NCBI GenBank assembly: GCA_964486295.1
Contig: CAZAMF010000001.1
Location: forward strand, 269,627 to 333,626
Source of the DNA: CALBZG01 sp964486295
GTDB lineage: Bacteria > Bacillota > Clostridia > Peptostreptococcales > Anaerovoracaceae
Length of the DNA stretch: 64,000 nucleotides
Direction: 5' to 3'
Under the pieces are notes generated by a model. That model was not told where the DNA came from, made no database searches, and saw nothing but the letters and a program-made list of their open reading frames with translations. This document shows positions 42,268-50,759 of this stretch, one piece after another. The first letter of the stretch is position 1. Each line of letters starts with the position of its first letter. The position numbers were made by a program, and so were the translations under genes.

Positions 42268-43758
42268 ATGACGCAATATAAAAGCACAAGAGGAAGCAAA
42301 GACATAAAAACCGGAGCGCAGGCCATTATCGCGGGGCTTGCAGAAGATAAAGGGCTTTACGTACCGGATCAGGTACCGGCCTTGCCGTTTGATCTTCAGA
42401 GTCTTGCTTCACTGAAATATAAGGAAGTGGCCTTCAAAGTCATTCAATCTTTTTTCGACGATTATACAGACGAAGAAATTCAGCATTGCATTGACGGTGC
42501 CTACAACGATAAATTCGAAGCGCCGGATGTGGTATCGATTGTTAAAAGCGGTGATGCCAGCTTTATGGAACTATATCACGGAAGAACGGCGGCATTTAAG
42601 GATATGGCGCTTTCTATTCTGCCTTACCTTCTGACCACAGCCATGAAAAAGGAAAAGGAAAACAACAAGATTTGCATTCTCACGGCGACGTCTGGGGATA
42701 CCGGAAAAGCAGCCTTGGAAGGTTTTGCGGATGTTCCCGGTACCGAGATCATCGTCTTCTTCCCGAATCAGGGAGTCAGCCTGGTGCAGGAAAGACAGAT
42801 GACTACCCAGGAGGGTGCCAACACGCACGTGTTTGCCATCCAAGGTAATTTTGACGATGCACAGACCGGAGTCAAAAGAATATTCAATGATACCGAGTTT
42901 GCGAAAAAGCTTTTAGTATTGAAATGGAAGCTTAGTTCAGCGAATTCCATCAATATCGGCCGTCTGGTCCCACAGGTGGCTTACTACGTATATGGGTATA
43001 TGAAGATGGTCGAGTCCGGAGAAGTGAAGGCAGGCCAGCCGATCAATATCGTCGTTCCAACCGGAAACTTTGGCAATATACTGGCTGCGTATTATGCCAA
43101 AGAAATGGGCATCCCTGTGAACAAATTCATCTGCGCTTCCAATGAGAACAAAGTGCTGACAGACTTCATCAGAACCGGTACCTATGACATCAGAAGAGAT
43201 TTTTACCTGACGAACTCACCATCAATGGACATCCTGATCTCGAGCAATCTTGAGAGGCTTCTGTACCATCTTGCCGGGAACGACGGCGGCGTTGTGAAAG
43301 AATTGATGGAAAACCTTGAAAAGAATAAGAATTATTCTGTATCTGACAGGATCCAGGAGGGGCTGAAAGATTTTTACGGGGGATTCTGCACGATAGAAGA
43401 TACGCAAAAAGCAATCGGAGAAATGTACGCCAAGCACAACTATCTGATGGACACGCATACCGCCGTTGCATACAAGGTATATGAAGATTATAGAAAAGAA
43501 AGCGGAGACGAGACTCCTGCATTGATTGCCGCAACGGCATCTCCATATAAATTTGCTGACAGTGTGGCTGCGGCTATCGGACTGCCGGAGGAAGAAGATG
43601 GCTTCGCATACATCGAGGCGATCCACAGAAAAACCGGAGTCAGGATCCCGGCTGGGTTGAAGGGGCTGGATAAAAAACTAGTGCGTCACAATCAGGTTCT
43701 TGAAATCGATGCGATGAAAGAAGCTGTTGAGAATTCGCTAATATTAAATCACGAATAG
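42268..43758 (+). CDS. thrC: Threonine synthase
   Basis: 496 residues, the longer fungal/E. coli-like form. PLP enzyme converting O-phosphohomoserine to threonine. The N-terminus STRGSKDIKTGAQAIIAGLAEDKGLYVP (split) is typical. The PLP lysine is in HGRTAAFKDMAL; the phosphate loop is TATSGDTGKAALEGF; PTGNFGNILAAYYAK follows. SD GGGGGAAC precedes ATG 42268. It is a single-gene unit with its own promoter. Confidence 0.94.
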   Translation: MTQYKSTRGSKDIKTGAQAIIAGLAEDKGLYVPDQVPALPFDLQSLASLKYKEVAFKVIQSFFDDYTDEEIQHCIDGAYNDKFEAPDVVSIVKSGDASFMELYHGRTAAFKDMALSILPYLLTTAMKKEKENNKICILTATSGDTGKAALEGFADVPGTEIIVFFPNQGVSLVQERQMTTQEGANTHVFAIQGNFDDAQTGVKRIFNDTEFAKKLLVLKWKLSSANSINIGRLVPQVAYYVYGYMKMVESGEVKAGQPINIVVPTGNFGNILAAYYAKEMGIPVNKFICASNENKVLTDFIRTGTYDIRRDFYLTNSPSMDILISSNLERLLYHLAGNDGGVVKELMENLEKNKNYSVSDRIQEGLKDFYGGFCTIEDTQKAIGEMYAKHNYLMDTHTAVAYKVYEDYRKESGDETPALIAATASPYKFADSVAAAIGLPEEEDGFAYIEAIHRKTGVRIPAGLKGLDKKLVRHNQVLEIDAMKEAVENSLILNHE

Positions 43759-43805
43759 AGACCAGAAAAAAATGAAGATAAAATTGATTGCCGGAAGTAA
43801 AACTC

Positions 43806-43834
43806 TTGCAATGTAGCCAGGTTTATGTTAAATT
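43806..43834 (+). promoter_or_regulatory. Promoter of tRNA-Ser
   Basis: TTGCAA (43806-43811), 17 bases, TAAATT (43829-43834), 13 bases before the tRNA. Confidence 0.7.
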
Positions 43835-43847
43835 GTAACTTGGCTGT

Positions 43848-43935
43848 GGAGGATTGACCGAGTGGCTAAGGAGCCTGATTGGAAATCAGGTAAGGTGTAA
43901 CAGCCCCGTGGGTTCGAGTCCCATGTCCTCCGCCA
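43848..43935 (+). tRNA. tRNA-Ser (anticodon GGA)
   Basis: 88 bases with acceptor stem GGAGGAT/GTCCTCC, anticodon stem CCTGA/TCAGG around TTGGAAA (anticodon GGA), the long variable arm of class II tRNAs, T loop GTTCGAGTC, discriminator G and an encoded CCA. Confidence 0.96.
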
Positions 43936-44211
43936 AATGAAAAAAGAGACCTGAGGGTCTCTTTTTTCATTTGCCCGGAGACGGGACTCGGACTCACGGG
44001 AGTGGGTGAGAAAGCCCCATGCCAATTTTGCGCGGCTTTAGCCGCATGGCAAAATGGGACAGCAAAGGGAACGAAGTGACCGGAGGAGCGAAACGAAGTG
44101 AAGCGGTGCCTTTTTCCCGGATTCACGAAGGGAATCCAAAGGGAAAACGGACAGCAAAGGGAACGGAGCGACCGGAGGAGCGGGCGAAGCGCCGCGATGT
44201 CCTCCGCCAAA
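43923..44211 (+). repeat. tRNA-Ser-associated repeat, unit A
   Basis: The unit runs from the tRNA 3' end to the next copy of ATGTCCTCCGCCAAA (44197-44211). Order: terminator; an inverted, slightly decayed copy of the tRNA T-arm region (GGGACTCGGACTCACGGG, the reverse complement of the T arm with few changes); a hairpin around GCGGC-TTTA-GCCGC; GAACGAAGTGACCGGAGGAG segments; the tRNA 3' end again. It is longer than unit B because the last segment is partly duplicated. Confidence 0.85.
43936..43974 (+). terminator. Terminator of tRNA-Ser
   Basis: A near-perfect 17-bp stem with AAAAAAGAGACC, loop TGAG, GGTCTCTTTTTT starts directly after the tRNA CCA. Confidence 0.9.
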
Positions 44212-44400
44212 TAAAAAAGGAGACCTGAGGGTCTCTTTTTTATTTGCCCGGAGACAGGACTCGGGCCCACGGGAGTGGGTGAGAAAGTCCCATGCCAATT
44301 TTGCGCGGCTTTAGCCGCATGGCAAAATGGGACAGCGAAGGGAACGAAGTGACCGGAGGAACGAAGTGACCGGAGGAGCGAAGCGGTGTCCTCCGCCAAA
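44212..44400 (+). repeat. tRNA-Ser-associated repeat, unit B
   Basis: Second copy: terminator (GGAGACC-TGAG-GGTCTC), inverted T-arm remnant (GGACTCGGGCCCACGGG), the same hairpin and GAACGAAGTGACCGGAGG segments, ending in GTGTCCTCCGCCAAA (44386-44400). It is very similar to unit A apart from internal length changes. Confidence 0.85.
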
Positions 44401-44485
44401 AATAAAAATACTACCCAAATGGGGGGGTGTTTTTATTTTTTTATGGAACATCATGACGAGAACCCACGTGAGTGGGTAAGTAAGC
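44401..44485 (+). repeat. tRNA-Ser-associated repeat, partial unit C (left flank of insert)
   Basis: This starts with a different terminator hairpin (ACTACCC-AAAT-GGG with A/T arms), then TGGAACATCATGACGAG and ACGTGAGTGGGTAAG, and stops. The first ~65 bases are repeated at 50556-50613, so they flank the 6-kb AT-rich segment as direct repeats. Confidence 0.8.
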
Positions 44486-44962
44486 TTCTCCTCTGCAGAA
44501 AGTCATCTTCCAAGTTCGTCCGGCTGATATTTGAGGGCGCCCGAAAAATAAAATCCACTTCAAAGGTTGTAAAATATGCTACAATTCTGCAATAAGTCGG
44601 ATAAGGGTGAGTGGATGAAATAAAAAAGGAAAATTTTAATCCTTTGGAAGCAGGTTATCAATTTTGAAGAAGAATATATAATGTAATATTGTTAAAAAAT
44701 AAACAGAATATTTGATAAATTAAAATACAAAATATTCTTATAAATGCGATAAAATCTATATTCAACTTTTCAACTTGAAGTGCAGAATTAATAGTAACAA
44801 AGAAGTGCTCTATATTTGGCATTAATATGAAAATTTTTAAAAAAAATTGTCCTTATAATAGATTTTGCGCAATTTGACAATTTAAACTATTAAAGTTAAT
44901 GTAAAACCAGGATGGTTAATGCTATTATTAAAAAAGTTATCTCGATTAAAAGGAGGAAAAAA
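44486..44962 (+). promoter_or_regulatory. AT-rich region before dctP
   Basis: No gene was found in these ~480 bases. A candidate promoter is TTGACA (44874-44879) with TAATGT 17 bases on (44897-44902). A second -10-like TATAAT lies at 44854-44859. The SD AAAAGGAGG stands just before dctP. Confidence 0.45.
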
Positions 44963-46018
44963 ATGAAAAAGGTTAAAGCAGTTATACCAGTTCTAATTAT
45001 TGCTTTGATGACCCTTACGTTTACCGGGTGTGGTGGAGGGAAAAGTGAAGCAGATGCGAGCAGTAAGTCAGAGCCAACATATAATTTGCGTTTATCTACG
45101 ATGACTAGTAACGAACATACTTTAACTCAGAGTGCCCAAAGGTATGCGGATGCTGTATTCGAAGCAACAAAAGGTGATGTTAAAATCACGGTCTATCCTT
45201 CAAATCAATTAGGGGACTCGTCTTCGGTATATGATGAACTAATGATGGGTAGCATTGATCTTGCATGGCAAACGGTTCCTGACAAATATGATGTAAAAGC
45301 TAATGCGGGGATGACCCCATATATAGTCTTAGACTGGGATGATGTTAAGACATTATATTCCGATAAAAACCTTTGGTTCTTTAAAACTATGAGCGATGTG
45401 AATGCAAATCAAGGTGTTACTCTATTAGGATTATTACCAAATGGATTCATGGGTATTGGTGCAAAGAAGGTTGGTAATTTAGATACGGTATTTGATCTTA
45501 GCGTAAAGCAGGATGCACTGATTCGCTCTGCATCAATAGACTCGCTGATTGCGCAGGTTGAAGCATTTGGATATAGAGTGACTACTATTCCATATGCGGA
45601 TTTATACTCTGCTCTTCAAACCGGTATAGCAGATGGGTGGTATGGTGGTAGTTTAATTAGTAATAATGTTGGATTCAAGGATGTCATTCAGTATTTTGTC
45701 GAATACAAAGCAGTTAACGAAGCAATGGGTATGCTCATCAGCACTAAAACTCTTGAAAGTCTGCCAACTGAATATCAGGACATTCTAATTAAACTAGCAG
45801 AAGAAGAAAATATTGTAGGGATGAATGAAGTTCAGAAAGCCGAGGAGGAAGCTAGAGCTGCCTTAGAAGAATATGGTATTACTATAATTACACCAACAGA
45901 TGAAGAACTGCAGACAGTGGCAAAAGGCGTTAGAGAAAAAGTTTATCCAATTTTCGCAGATGACTTTGGAGATGAGTTAATGAAAGAGATAAACAATTGG
46001 GTTGAAAGTCTGGATTGA
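44963..46018 (+). CDS. dctP: TRAP transporter substrate-binding lipoprotein (DctP family)
   Basis: 351 residues. Lipoprotein signal KKVKAVIPVLIIALMTLTFTGC with lipobox Cys23, so it is anchored outside the membrane. The body follows the DctP pattern: LRLSTMTSNEHTLTQSAQRYADAV, VYPSNQLGDSSSVYDELMMGSIDL and a long helical C-terminus. It captures an organic acid or zwitterion and delivers it to the DctQM permease encoded next. ATG 44963 has SD AAAAGGAGG; the frame from 44912 is too long for a lipoprotein. The ligand is unknown. Confidence 0.92.
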   Translation: MKKVKAVIPVLIIALMTLTFTGCGGGKSEADASSKSEPTYNLRLSTMTSNEHTLTQSAQRYADAVFEATKGDVKITVYPSNQLGDSSSVYDELMMGSIDLAWQTVPDKYDVKANAGMTPYIVLDWDDVKTLYSDKNLWFFKTMSDVNANQGVTLLGLLPNGFMGIGAKKVGNLDTVFDLSVKQDALIRSASIDSLIAQVEAFGYRVTTIPYADLYSALQTGIADGWYGGSLISNNVGFKDVIQYFVEYKAVNEAMGMLISTKTLESLPTEYQDILIKLAEEENIVGMNEVQKAEEEARAALEEYGITIITPTDEELQTVAKGVREKVYPIFADDFGDELMKEINNWVESLD

Positions 46019-46042
46019 TTCATATCTTGCTCGTATTATAAA

Positions 46043-46080
46043 GGCGGTGCGGGATGAAAGCATCTAAGGCTCGCACCGCC
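46043..46080 (+). promoter_or_regulatory. Intercistronic hairpin between dctP and dctQ
   Basis: GGCGGTGCG (46043-46051) pairs perfectly with CGCACCGCC (46072-46080), with no T run after it. Such hairpins often protect the binding-protein mRNA and lower permease expression. Confidence 0.65.
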
Positions 46081-46102
46081 GAACACAAGGAGGCTTGAGT
46101 GT

Positions 46103-46645
46103 ATGGAAAATACTACTTTAGCTATAGAGAAAACGTTTTTATGGCAAGCATTCTTAAAAATACTAAAATTGCTCATTTTTATCTGTGGAGCAGTGCCGCT
46201 AGTTATAATCTTTGTGAGCGTATTCATGCGTTATGTAATGCATAAAGATTTCTTCGGATACGAAGACATAGTAATGCTTTTTACTCTATGGCTATATTAT
46301 TTAGGAGCAGCTTATGCCACTTGGGAAGAATCTCATATACGAGGTGACATGATGAGTTTCTTATTCAAAAGTGGTAAAGCAAAAAAATATTATAAAATAA
46401 GTTTAAATGCTTTTGCTGTAATCTGCATGGCATTTTGGATGAAATGGGGATTTGAATATGTAGTTTGGAATTTTAACGCTGGTGGAAAAACATCGGCTTT
46501 AAAAATACCACTTATTGCTTCTGAATTAGCGATCTATTTTGGTATTTGCGGTCTGTTCTTCTATTCGATATTTCATCTCGTAAAATATATCAAGATGAGT
46601 CCAGCAGAAGTTTTACTGAAAGGGGGGGAAGATAATGACATTTGA
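46103..46645 (+). CDS. dctQ: TRAP transporter small permease (DctQ)
   Basis: 180 residues with four membrane helices. LKILKLLIFICGAVPLVIIFVSVFMRYV (split) is the first, followed by GYEDIVMLFTLWLYYLGAAYATWEESHIRGD, the family's most conserved stretch (quoted in part). It pairs with DctM to form the sodium-driven permease. SD AAGGAGG precedes ATG 46103; its end overlaps dctM by 11 bases. Confidence 0.92.
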   Translation: MENTTLAIEKTFLWQAFLKILKLLIFICGAVPLVIIFVSVFMRYVMHKDFFGYEDIVMLFTLWLYYLGAAYATWEESHIRGDMMSFLFKSGKAKKYYKISLNAFAVICMAFWMKWGFEYVVWNFNAGGKTSALKIPLIASELAIYFGICGLFFYSIFHLVKYIKMSPAEVLLKGGEDNDI

Positions 46646-47957
46646 AATAGCTATGGTTTTAGCAGTTATACTACTAACTATCTCGATTGTATATGGAGTT
46701 CCAATCCCTTATGCCTTTGCAGCCCCTGTTGTACTGCTGGTATTAACGCTTGACATTAATCCTCAAATGCTGTTGGTAACAACTTATAGTAAAGTAAATT
46801 CAGTAGTTCTGCTAGCGATCCCATTTTTTATTATGGCAGGAAATGTTATGGAGAAAGGTAAAATTGGTGGGTTGCTAATTGACTGGATTGATAACTTTAC
46901 AGGACGCATTAAGGGGGGGCTTGTTGTTGTAACAGCAGTTTCAAGTGCAATGTTCGGATCTATTTGCGGAAGTGGTACTGCAACAATAGCTTGTATAGGT
47001 TCCATACTAGCGCCACGTATGAAAGAGAGAAATTATACACCAGGCGTATATGCAGCTATCATATGCTGCTCGGGACCATTAGGGCTGCTAATTCCGCCGA
47101 GTGCAATTCAAATTCTATATGCATGGTCAACTGATCAGTCAGTTTTAGCATGTTTCTTGTCGACTGCCATACCAGGTATAATCTTAACCATTCTATTAAG
47201 CATTGTATCTTGGGTTCTAATTAAGAAAGCTCCAAACATACCTGATGTTGTAATTATGCCGATGAAAGAACGAGGGAAGAAACTAATACATACATCAAAA
47301 GAATCGTTTCCGGCATTATTAATGCCAATAATTGTCCTCGGTGGAATTTACGGTGGGATTATGACCCCAACTGAGGCAGCAGCTGTTTCCGTTATTTATG
47401 CAATACCGTTGGCGATGTTCTATTATAAAGCTATGACATTTAATGAATTAAAAGCCGTAATTACTGAAGCCGGTATTACGACTGGAGTTATGTTCATGCT
47501 ACTCACTTTTGTATCAATTTTAAGCCGTCTTTTCATTCAAGAGGGATTACCAGATATTATTTTAAATCTTCTTACTGCCATATCAGAGGAAAAGTGGGCC
47601 GTATTGATTATGATAAATGTATGTCTGATTATTTTGGGAATGATAACAGATGATATTTGTGGGACCTTAATCGCCGCTCCAATATTAGTACCAGTCTGTA
47701 TGTCTATTGGTGTAAGCCCTATACATATGGCAGCCATTCTCGGTGTTAATTTAGGTATGGGGAATATCACTCCACCTTGTGCACCTTTCATTTTTCTAAC
47801 GACAAGGGTAACGGGTGTTCCCGCTGCACAAATAATGAAATATTCATTTATATTAATTATGTTTTGCTATATTCCAGTATTAATTCTTACAACATATATT
47901 CCGGAACTTGCATTATGGTTACCACGTACAGTTTTGGGGGACAAATTAGTAATATAA
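46635..47957 (+). CDS. dctM: TRAP transporter large permease (DctM)
   Basis: 440 residues, about 12 hydrophobic helices. Typical blocks are LLAIPFFIMAGNVMEKG, FGSICGSGTATIACIG, GPLGLLIPPSAIQILYA, GGIYGGIMTPTEAAAVSV and NLGMGNITPPCAPF. It forms the transport channel with DctQ. Overlapping starts and one-strand order support a dctPQM transcript. Confidence 0.94.
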   Translation: MTFEIAMVLAVILLTISIVYGVPIPYAFAAPVVLLVLTLDINPQMLLVTTYSKVNSVVLLAIPFFIMAGNVMEKGKIGGLLIDWIDNFTGRIKGGLVVVTAVSSAMFGSICGSGTATIACIGSILAPRMKERNYTPGVYAAIICCSGPLGLLIPPSAIQILYAWSTDQSVLACFLSTAIPGIILTILLSIVSWVLIKKAPNIPDVVIMPMKERGKKLIHTSKESFPALLMPIIVLGGIYGGIMTPTEAAAVSVIYAIPLAMFYYKAMTFNELKAVITEAGITTGVMFMLLTFVSILSRLFIQEGLPDIILNLLTAISEEKWAVLIMINVCLIILGMITDDICGTLIAAPILVPVCMSIGVSPIHMAAILGVNLGMGNITPPCAPFIFLTTRVTGVPAAQIMKYSFILIMFCYIPVLILTTYIPELALWLPRTVLGDKLVI

Positions 47958-47975
47958 TAAAAGGAGATATAGACA

Positions 47976-48968
47976 ATGAAAAAGGTTGAAACACTATATT
48001 TATCACAAGAAGATATATTATCACTGGATTTAGGTTGGGACGTTATAATTAAACAAGTTGAACTTGCTAACAGTGAATATGTTAGAGGTACAGTGGAATG
48101 TCCTCCTAAACGAGGAGTACATACTAGAACAGATTGTTTCATACATGAAATGCCCGTATATCTAAAAACAATGGATGCTTGTGGAATCAAATGGGTATCA
48201 GGGTATCCAAATAACTACAAGCATAATTTACCGCAGATATTGGGTGTACAGGTGATGAATGATCCTGAGACGGGAGTGCCTCTCTGTGTAATGGATTGCC
48301 GTTGGATAACAGGGGTTAGAACAGCTGCGGCTTCCGCTATTACTATGAAATACTGTGCAAGAAAGGATTCAAAAAGAATAGCCATTATAGGTGCCGGAGT
48401 TCAAGGAAGGATGCACTTGCAGGCAATCAAACATGTAATCCCGACCTTAGAAGAGTGCCACATATATGACATAAAGCCAAGTATAGTAGAATATTTTATG
48501 GAAACTATGCCTGAGAAAACCGGATGCAAAGTAATTCCTTTTAATTCAGTCAAAGAAGCTGTTAAAGATGTAGATATAATAATGACATGTACACAACGGT
48601 TACATGAACCTATTATTTCAGCAAATGACTTTAAACCAGGAATGACAGGTGCAGGTTTAGAAGCAGGACGGGCGTGGTCTTCGGAATTACTACATGGTGA
48701 AAGTAAAATAATAACCGATGACTTGGAGCAGACTCTTGGGTACCAGTCATCGCCGGGATCTTTCCCTGGGGGGATGCCAAAATTCTATTGCCAATTAGGC
48801 GAACTTATTAACGGCACAAAGTCGGGAAGAGAAAATGAAAAAGAAAGTATTTTAGCATTCAACATTGGTTTTGCTGCAGAAGACATTTCATTGGGACAAT
48901 ACGTATATGAAACAGCTAAGAATAAAAATGTCGGGATGATGTTACCACTAATGGAAAAAGAAATCTAA
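47976..48968 (+). CDS. Ornithine cyclodeaminase / mu-crystallin family protein
   Basis: 330 residues. Rossmann loop IAIIGAGVQGRMHLQAI and the N-terminal substrate region with KWVSGYPNNYKHNLPQILG and DCRWITGVRTAAASAI place it in the OCD/mu-crystallin family. Members include ornithine cyclodeaminase, alanine dehydrogenase and ketimine reductases. It lies 18 bases after dctM, so the transported compound is probably its substrate or is converted into it, e.g. an amino or imino acid. SD AAAGGAG precedes ATG 47976. Confidence 0.88.
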   Translation: MKKVETLYLSQEDILSLDLGWDVIIKQVELANSEYVRGTVECPPKRGVHTRTDCFIHEMPVYLKTMDACGIKWVSGYPNNYKHNLPQILGVQVMNDPETGVPLCVMDCRWITGVRTAAASAITMKYCARKDSKRIAIIGAGVQGRMHLQAIKHVIPTLEECHIYDIKPSIVEYFMETMPEKTGCKVIPFNSVKEAVKDVDIIMTCTQRLHEPIISANDFKPGMTGAGLEAGRAWSSELLHGESKIITDDLEQTLGYQSSPGSFPGGMPKFYCQLGELINGTKSGRENEKESILAFNIGFAAEDISLGQYVYETAKNKNVGMMLPLMEKEI

Positions 48969-48981
48969 TAATATTAATAAT

Positions 48982-49003
48982 TTTAAAAAGGCGCCTTTTT
49001 AAA
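48982..49003 (+). terminator. Palindromic terminator-like element after the OCD gene
   Basis: Perfect palindrome with arm TTTAAAAAGGC, followed by AT-rich DNA. It probably ends the TRAP/OCD transcript. Confidence 0.6.
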
Positions 49004-49376
49004 TTATAATAGAACATGATATTTTACTTTTACTCGGCAAGTGGCATACCCAAAATATAGCATTCGAATGTAATAAAAACGCAGATAGTAATAAACAATT
49101 TCAAGTACAGCAATCTAAAGATCAAATAAATCATTGCTTCAATAATAGTATCATACTTATTATTATTCAAATTTGTACTCTTCAAACAATAATCAAAATT
49201 TTACTTGAATATAATATTCTCGAAAAATGGAGAGGAAGAGCGGATTATTAACATCCCTCTTTCTACTTAAGCGTTGAATAATATAAAATTATTAATAATA
49301 GAGGATTGGATTCATTAGTAGTTATTCATATGTAATTGTAGTTAATAGATTTAAGAGTAATTTTATGTAAAGAAAA
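49004..49376. other. AT-rich non-coding stretch
   Basis: No coding sequence, known RNA or repeat was recognised here. It precedes the decayed PFOR fragment and may be degraded sequence. Confidence 0.5.
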
Positions 49377-49556
49377 ATGAAAACAATTACTGGAAACACG
49401 GCGACATTCCATGTGTACGCAAGAACCATGGCTGCCCATGCTCTTTGTATCTTCGGGGATCAATCAGACAAGGATCCCGTTACCTATAGAACCAAACTTA
49501 GCTTTAAACAAAGCAACGAATGCCAGAATAAATATATAGCAATAGACATTCAATAA
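49377..49556 (+). pseudogene. Relic of pyruvate:ferredoxin oxidoreductase
   Basis: A 59-codon frame starts MKTITGNTAT, like the PFOR N-terminus (DGNTA). It jumps directly to FHVYARTMAAHALCIFGDQSD, which matches the FHV-AR-AHALSIFGDHQD block normally ~80 residues further on. The remaining ~28 residues were not recognised. Internal deletion and loss of the remaining >1000 residues make it a decayed copy. There is no convincing SD. Confidence 0.6.
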
Positions 49557-49658
49557 ACTTTGTGTATTTATTTTCCAACTCGGATTTACAAGGTTCTTCA
49601 AATAAAAATAGCCTCGCATTTTTTGTTTTTATTTATATACATAAAAAATAATGATAAG

Positions 49659-49687
49659 TTGTAGATATATATTAATAATGTTATAAT
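49659..49687 (+). promoter_or_regulatory. Promoter of the XRE regulator gene
   Basis: TTGTAG (49659-49664), 17 bases, TATAAT (49682-49687), 38 bases before the start codon. Confidence 0.7.
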
Positions 49688-49725
49688 CCAACTAAATTTA
49701 AATCTCTTGGGGAAGGAGAGAGAAG

Positions 49726-50454
49726 TTGGATAAATCAATTAATATATCTGTTTTGATTGGAAGTAGAATTAAAAAAAATAGAAAAGAAAAGAAAATGACT
49801 ATTGAGGAACTGTCTTCAGCAATAAATAAAAGTGTATCTACAGTTTCTAAATATGAACGGGGTGCTATTTCTATTGATGTCGAAACCCTAAAAGATATAG
49901 CAATTGCTTTGGATACAGAAATTAGCAGGCTTGTTGATTTTCCAATGAAGACATCAACAATAAAACAAATCCCTGGGAATCCTTTAGGTACAAATACATT
50001 ATATGTTTATCAATATGATGGGCGCATTAAAAAAGTTGTTCGCTCATTATTACAGCTCTGCGAAGATGATACAAAAAATGAAATAGTAGTAACATTCTAT
50101 CTGAATATCCCATCTTTTAAAGAACCTAATCAATGCAAATATGTGTATAAAGGCAATATGTATTGTTATGATACAATTATTCATTTTCTATTGAGCAACC
50201 CGTACAACTCAAGTGGCCGCGTTACAATCACCACAGCGAATCCTTATTGGATAGAACATCGTGATTCAGCTACTCGTGACTTTTGGGGTATTTTATCAGG
50301 CACTTCTTTTAACCCATTTGGACCGTTTGCAACGAAAGTTCTTATTTCTAAAAATGTATTAGACGAAAACGCAGATCTCAAAGATAGATTACTTTTATCA
50401 AAAGAAGATTTTCATAAAATTAAACAATATAATCTTTTAATAGCCGATATGTAA
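49726..50454 (+). CDS. XRE-family HTH regulator with unrecognised C-terminal domain
   Basis: 242 residues. Residues ~10-70 are a lambda-repressor-like HTH (SRIKKNRKEKKMTIEELSSAIN, VSTVSKYERGAISID). The C-terminal ~160 residues are a separate alpha/beta-looking domain (e.g. VVTFYLNIPSFKEPNQ, GRVTITTANPYWIEHRDSATRD) that I do not recognise; it may sense a ligand. Start TTG 49726 follows SD GGAAGGAGAG. It lies inside the repeat-flanked module and likely controls the TRAP/OCD operon. Confidence 0.82.
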   Translation: MDKSINISVLIGSRIKKNRKEKKMTIEELSSAINKSVSTVSKYERGAISIDVETLKDIAIALDTEISRLVDFPMKTSTIKQIPGNPLGTNTLYVYQYDGRIKKVVRSLLQLCEDDTKNEIVVTFYLNIPSFKEPNQCKYVYKGNMYCYDTIIHFLLSNPYNSSGRVTITTANPYWIEHRDSATRDFWGILSGTSFNPFGPFATKVLISKNVLDENADLKDRLLLSKEDFHKIKQYNLLIADM

Positions 50455-50550
50455 TACCTTGCTGATATAGTATTGAAACTTTAACATTTTGAATAAATTC
50501 AGTACTGTTGACGTGAGGCTGGATTGTATTAAAATCTGCGTTATTAGACA

Positions 50551-50729
50551 AAAATTAAATACTACCCAAATGGGTCGTGTTTTTATTTTTGTGTGGAATA
50601 TCATGACGAGTATCCTCGGGAGCGGATGAGAAAGTCCATGCCGATTTTGCGCGGCTTTAGCCGCATAGCAAAATGGGACAGCGAAGGGAACGAAGTGACC
50701 GGAGGAGCGAAGCGGTGTCCACCCCCAAA
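50551..50729 (+). repeat. tRNA-Ser-associated repeat, unit D (right flank of insert)
   Basis: This starts with the same ACTACCC-AAAT-GGG terminator and TGGAATATCATGACGAG as partial unit C, then continues with GGATGAGAAAG, the GCGGC-TTTA-GCCGC hairpin and GAACGAAGTGACCGGAGGAG. It ends in GTGTCCACCCCCAAA, a mutated copy of the tRNA-Ser 3' end. Confidence 0.85.
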
Positions 50730-50759
50730 TTTATTTTAAGTCTGACAGGGCTTTTTTTG

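Larger units (their letters stand above)
44486..50550 (+). mobile_element. AT-rich TRAP/OCD/regulator cargo flanked by repeats
   Basis: About 6.1 kb of clearly more AT-rich DNA lies between partial unit C and unit D of the tRNA-Ser repeat array. It holds a TRAP transporter, an ornithine cyclodeaminase-like gene, a decayed PFOR fragment and an XRE regulator. No integrase or transposase was found, so the mode of entry, such as recombination between repeats, is inferred. Confidence 0.5.

Noticed and set aside
43866..44399. 177-residue minus-strand ORF
   Set aside because: It reads through tRNA-Ser and the repeat units and owes its length to the repeats; no SD.
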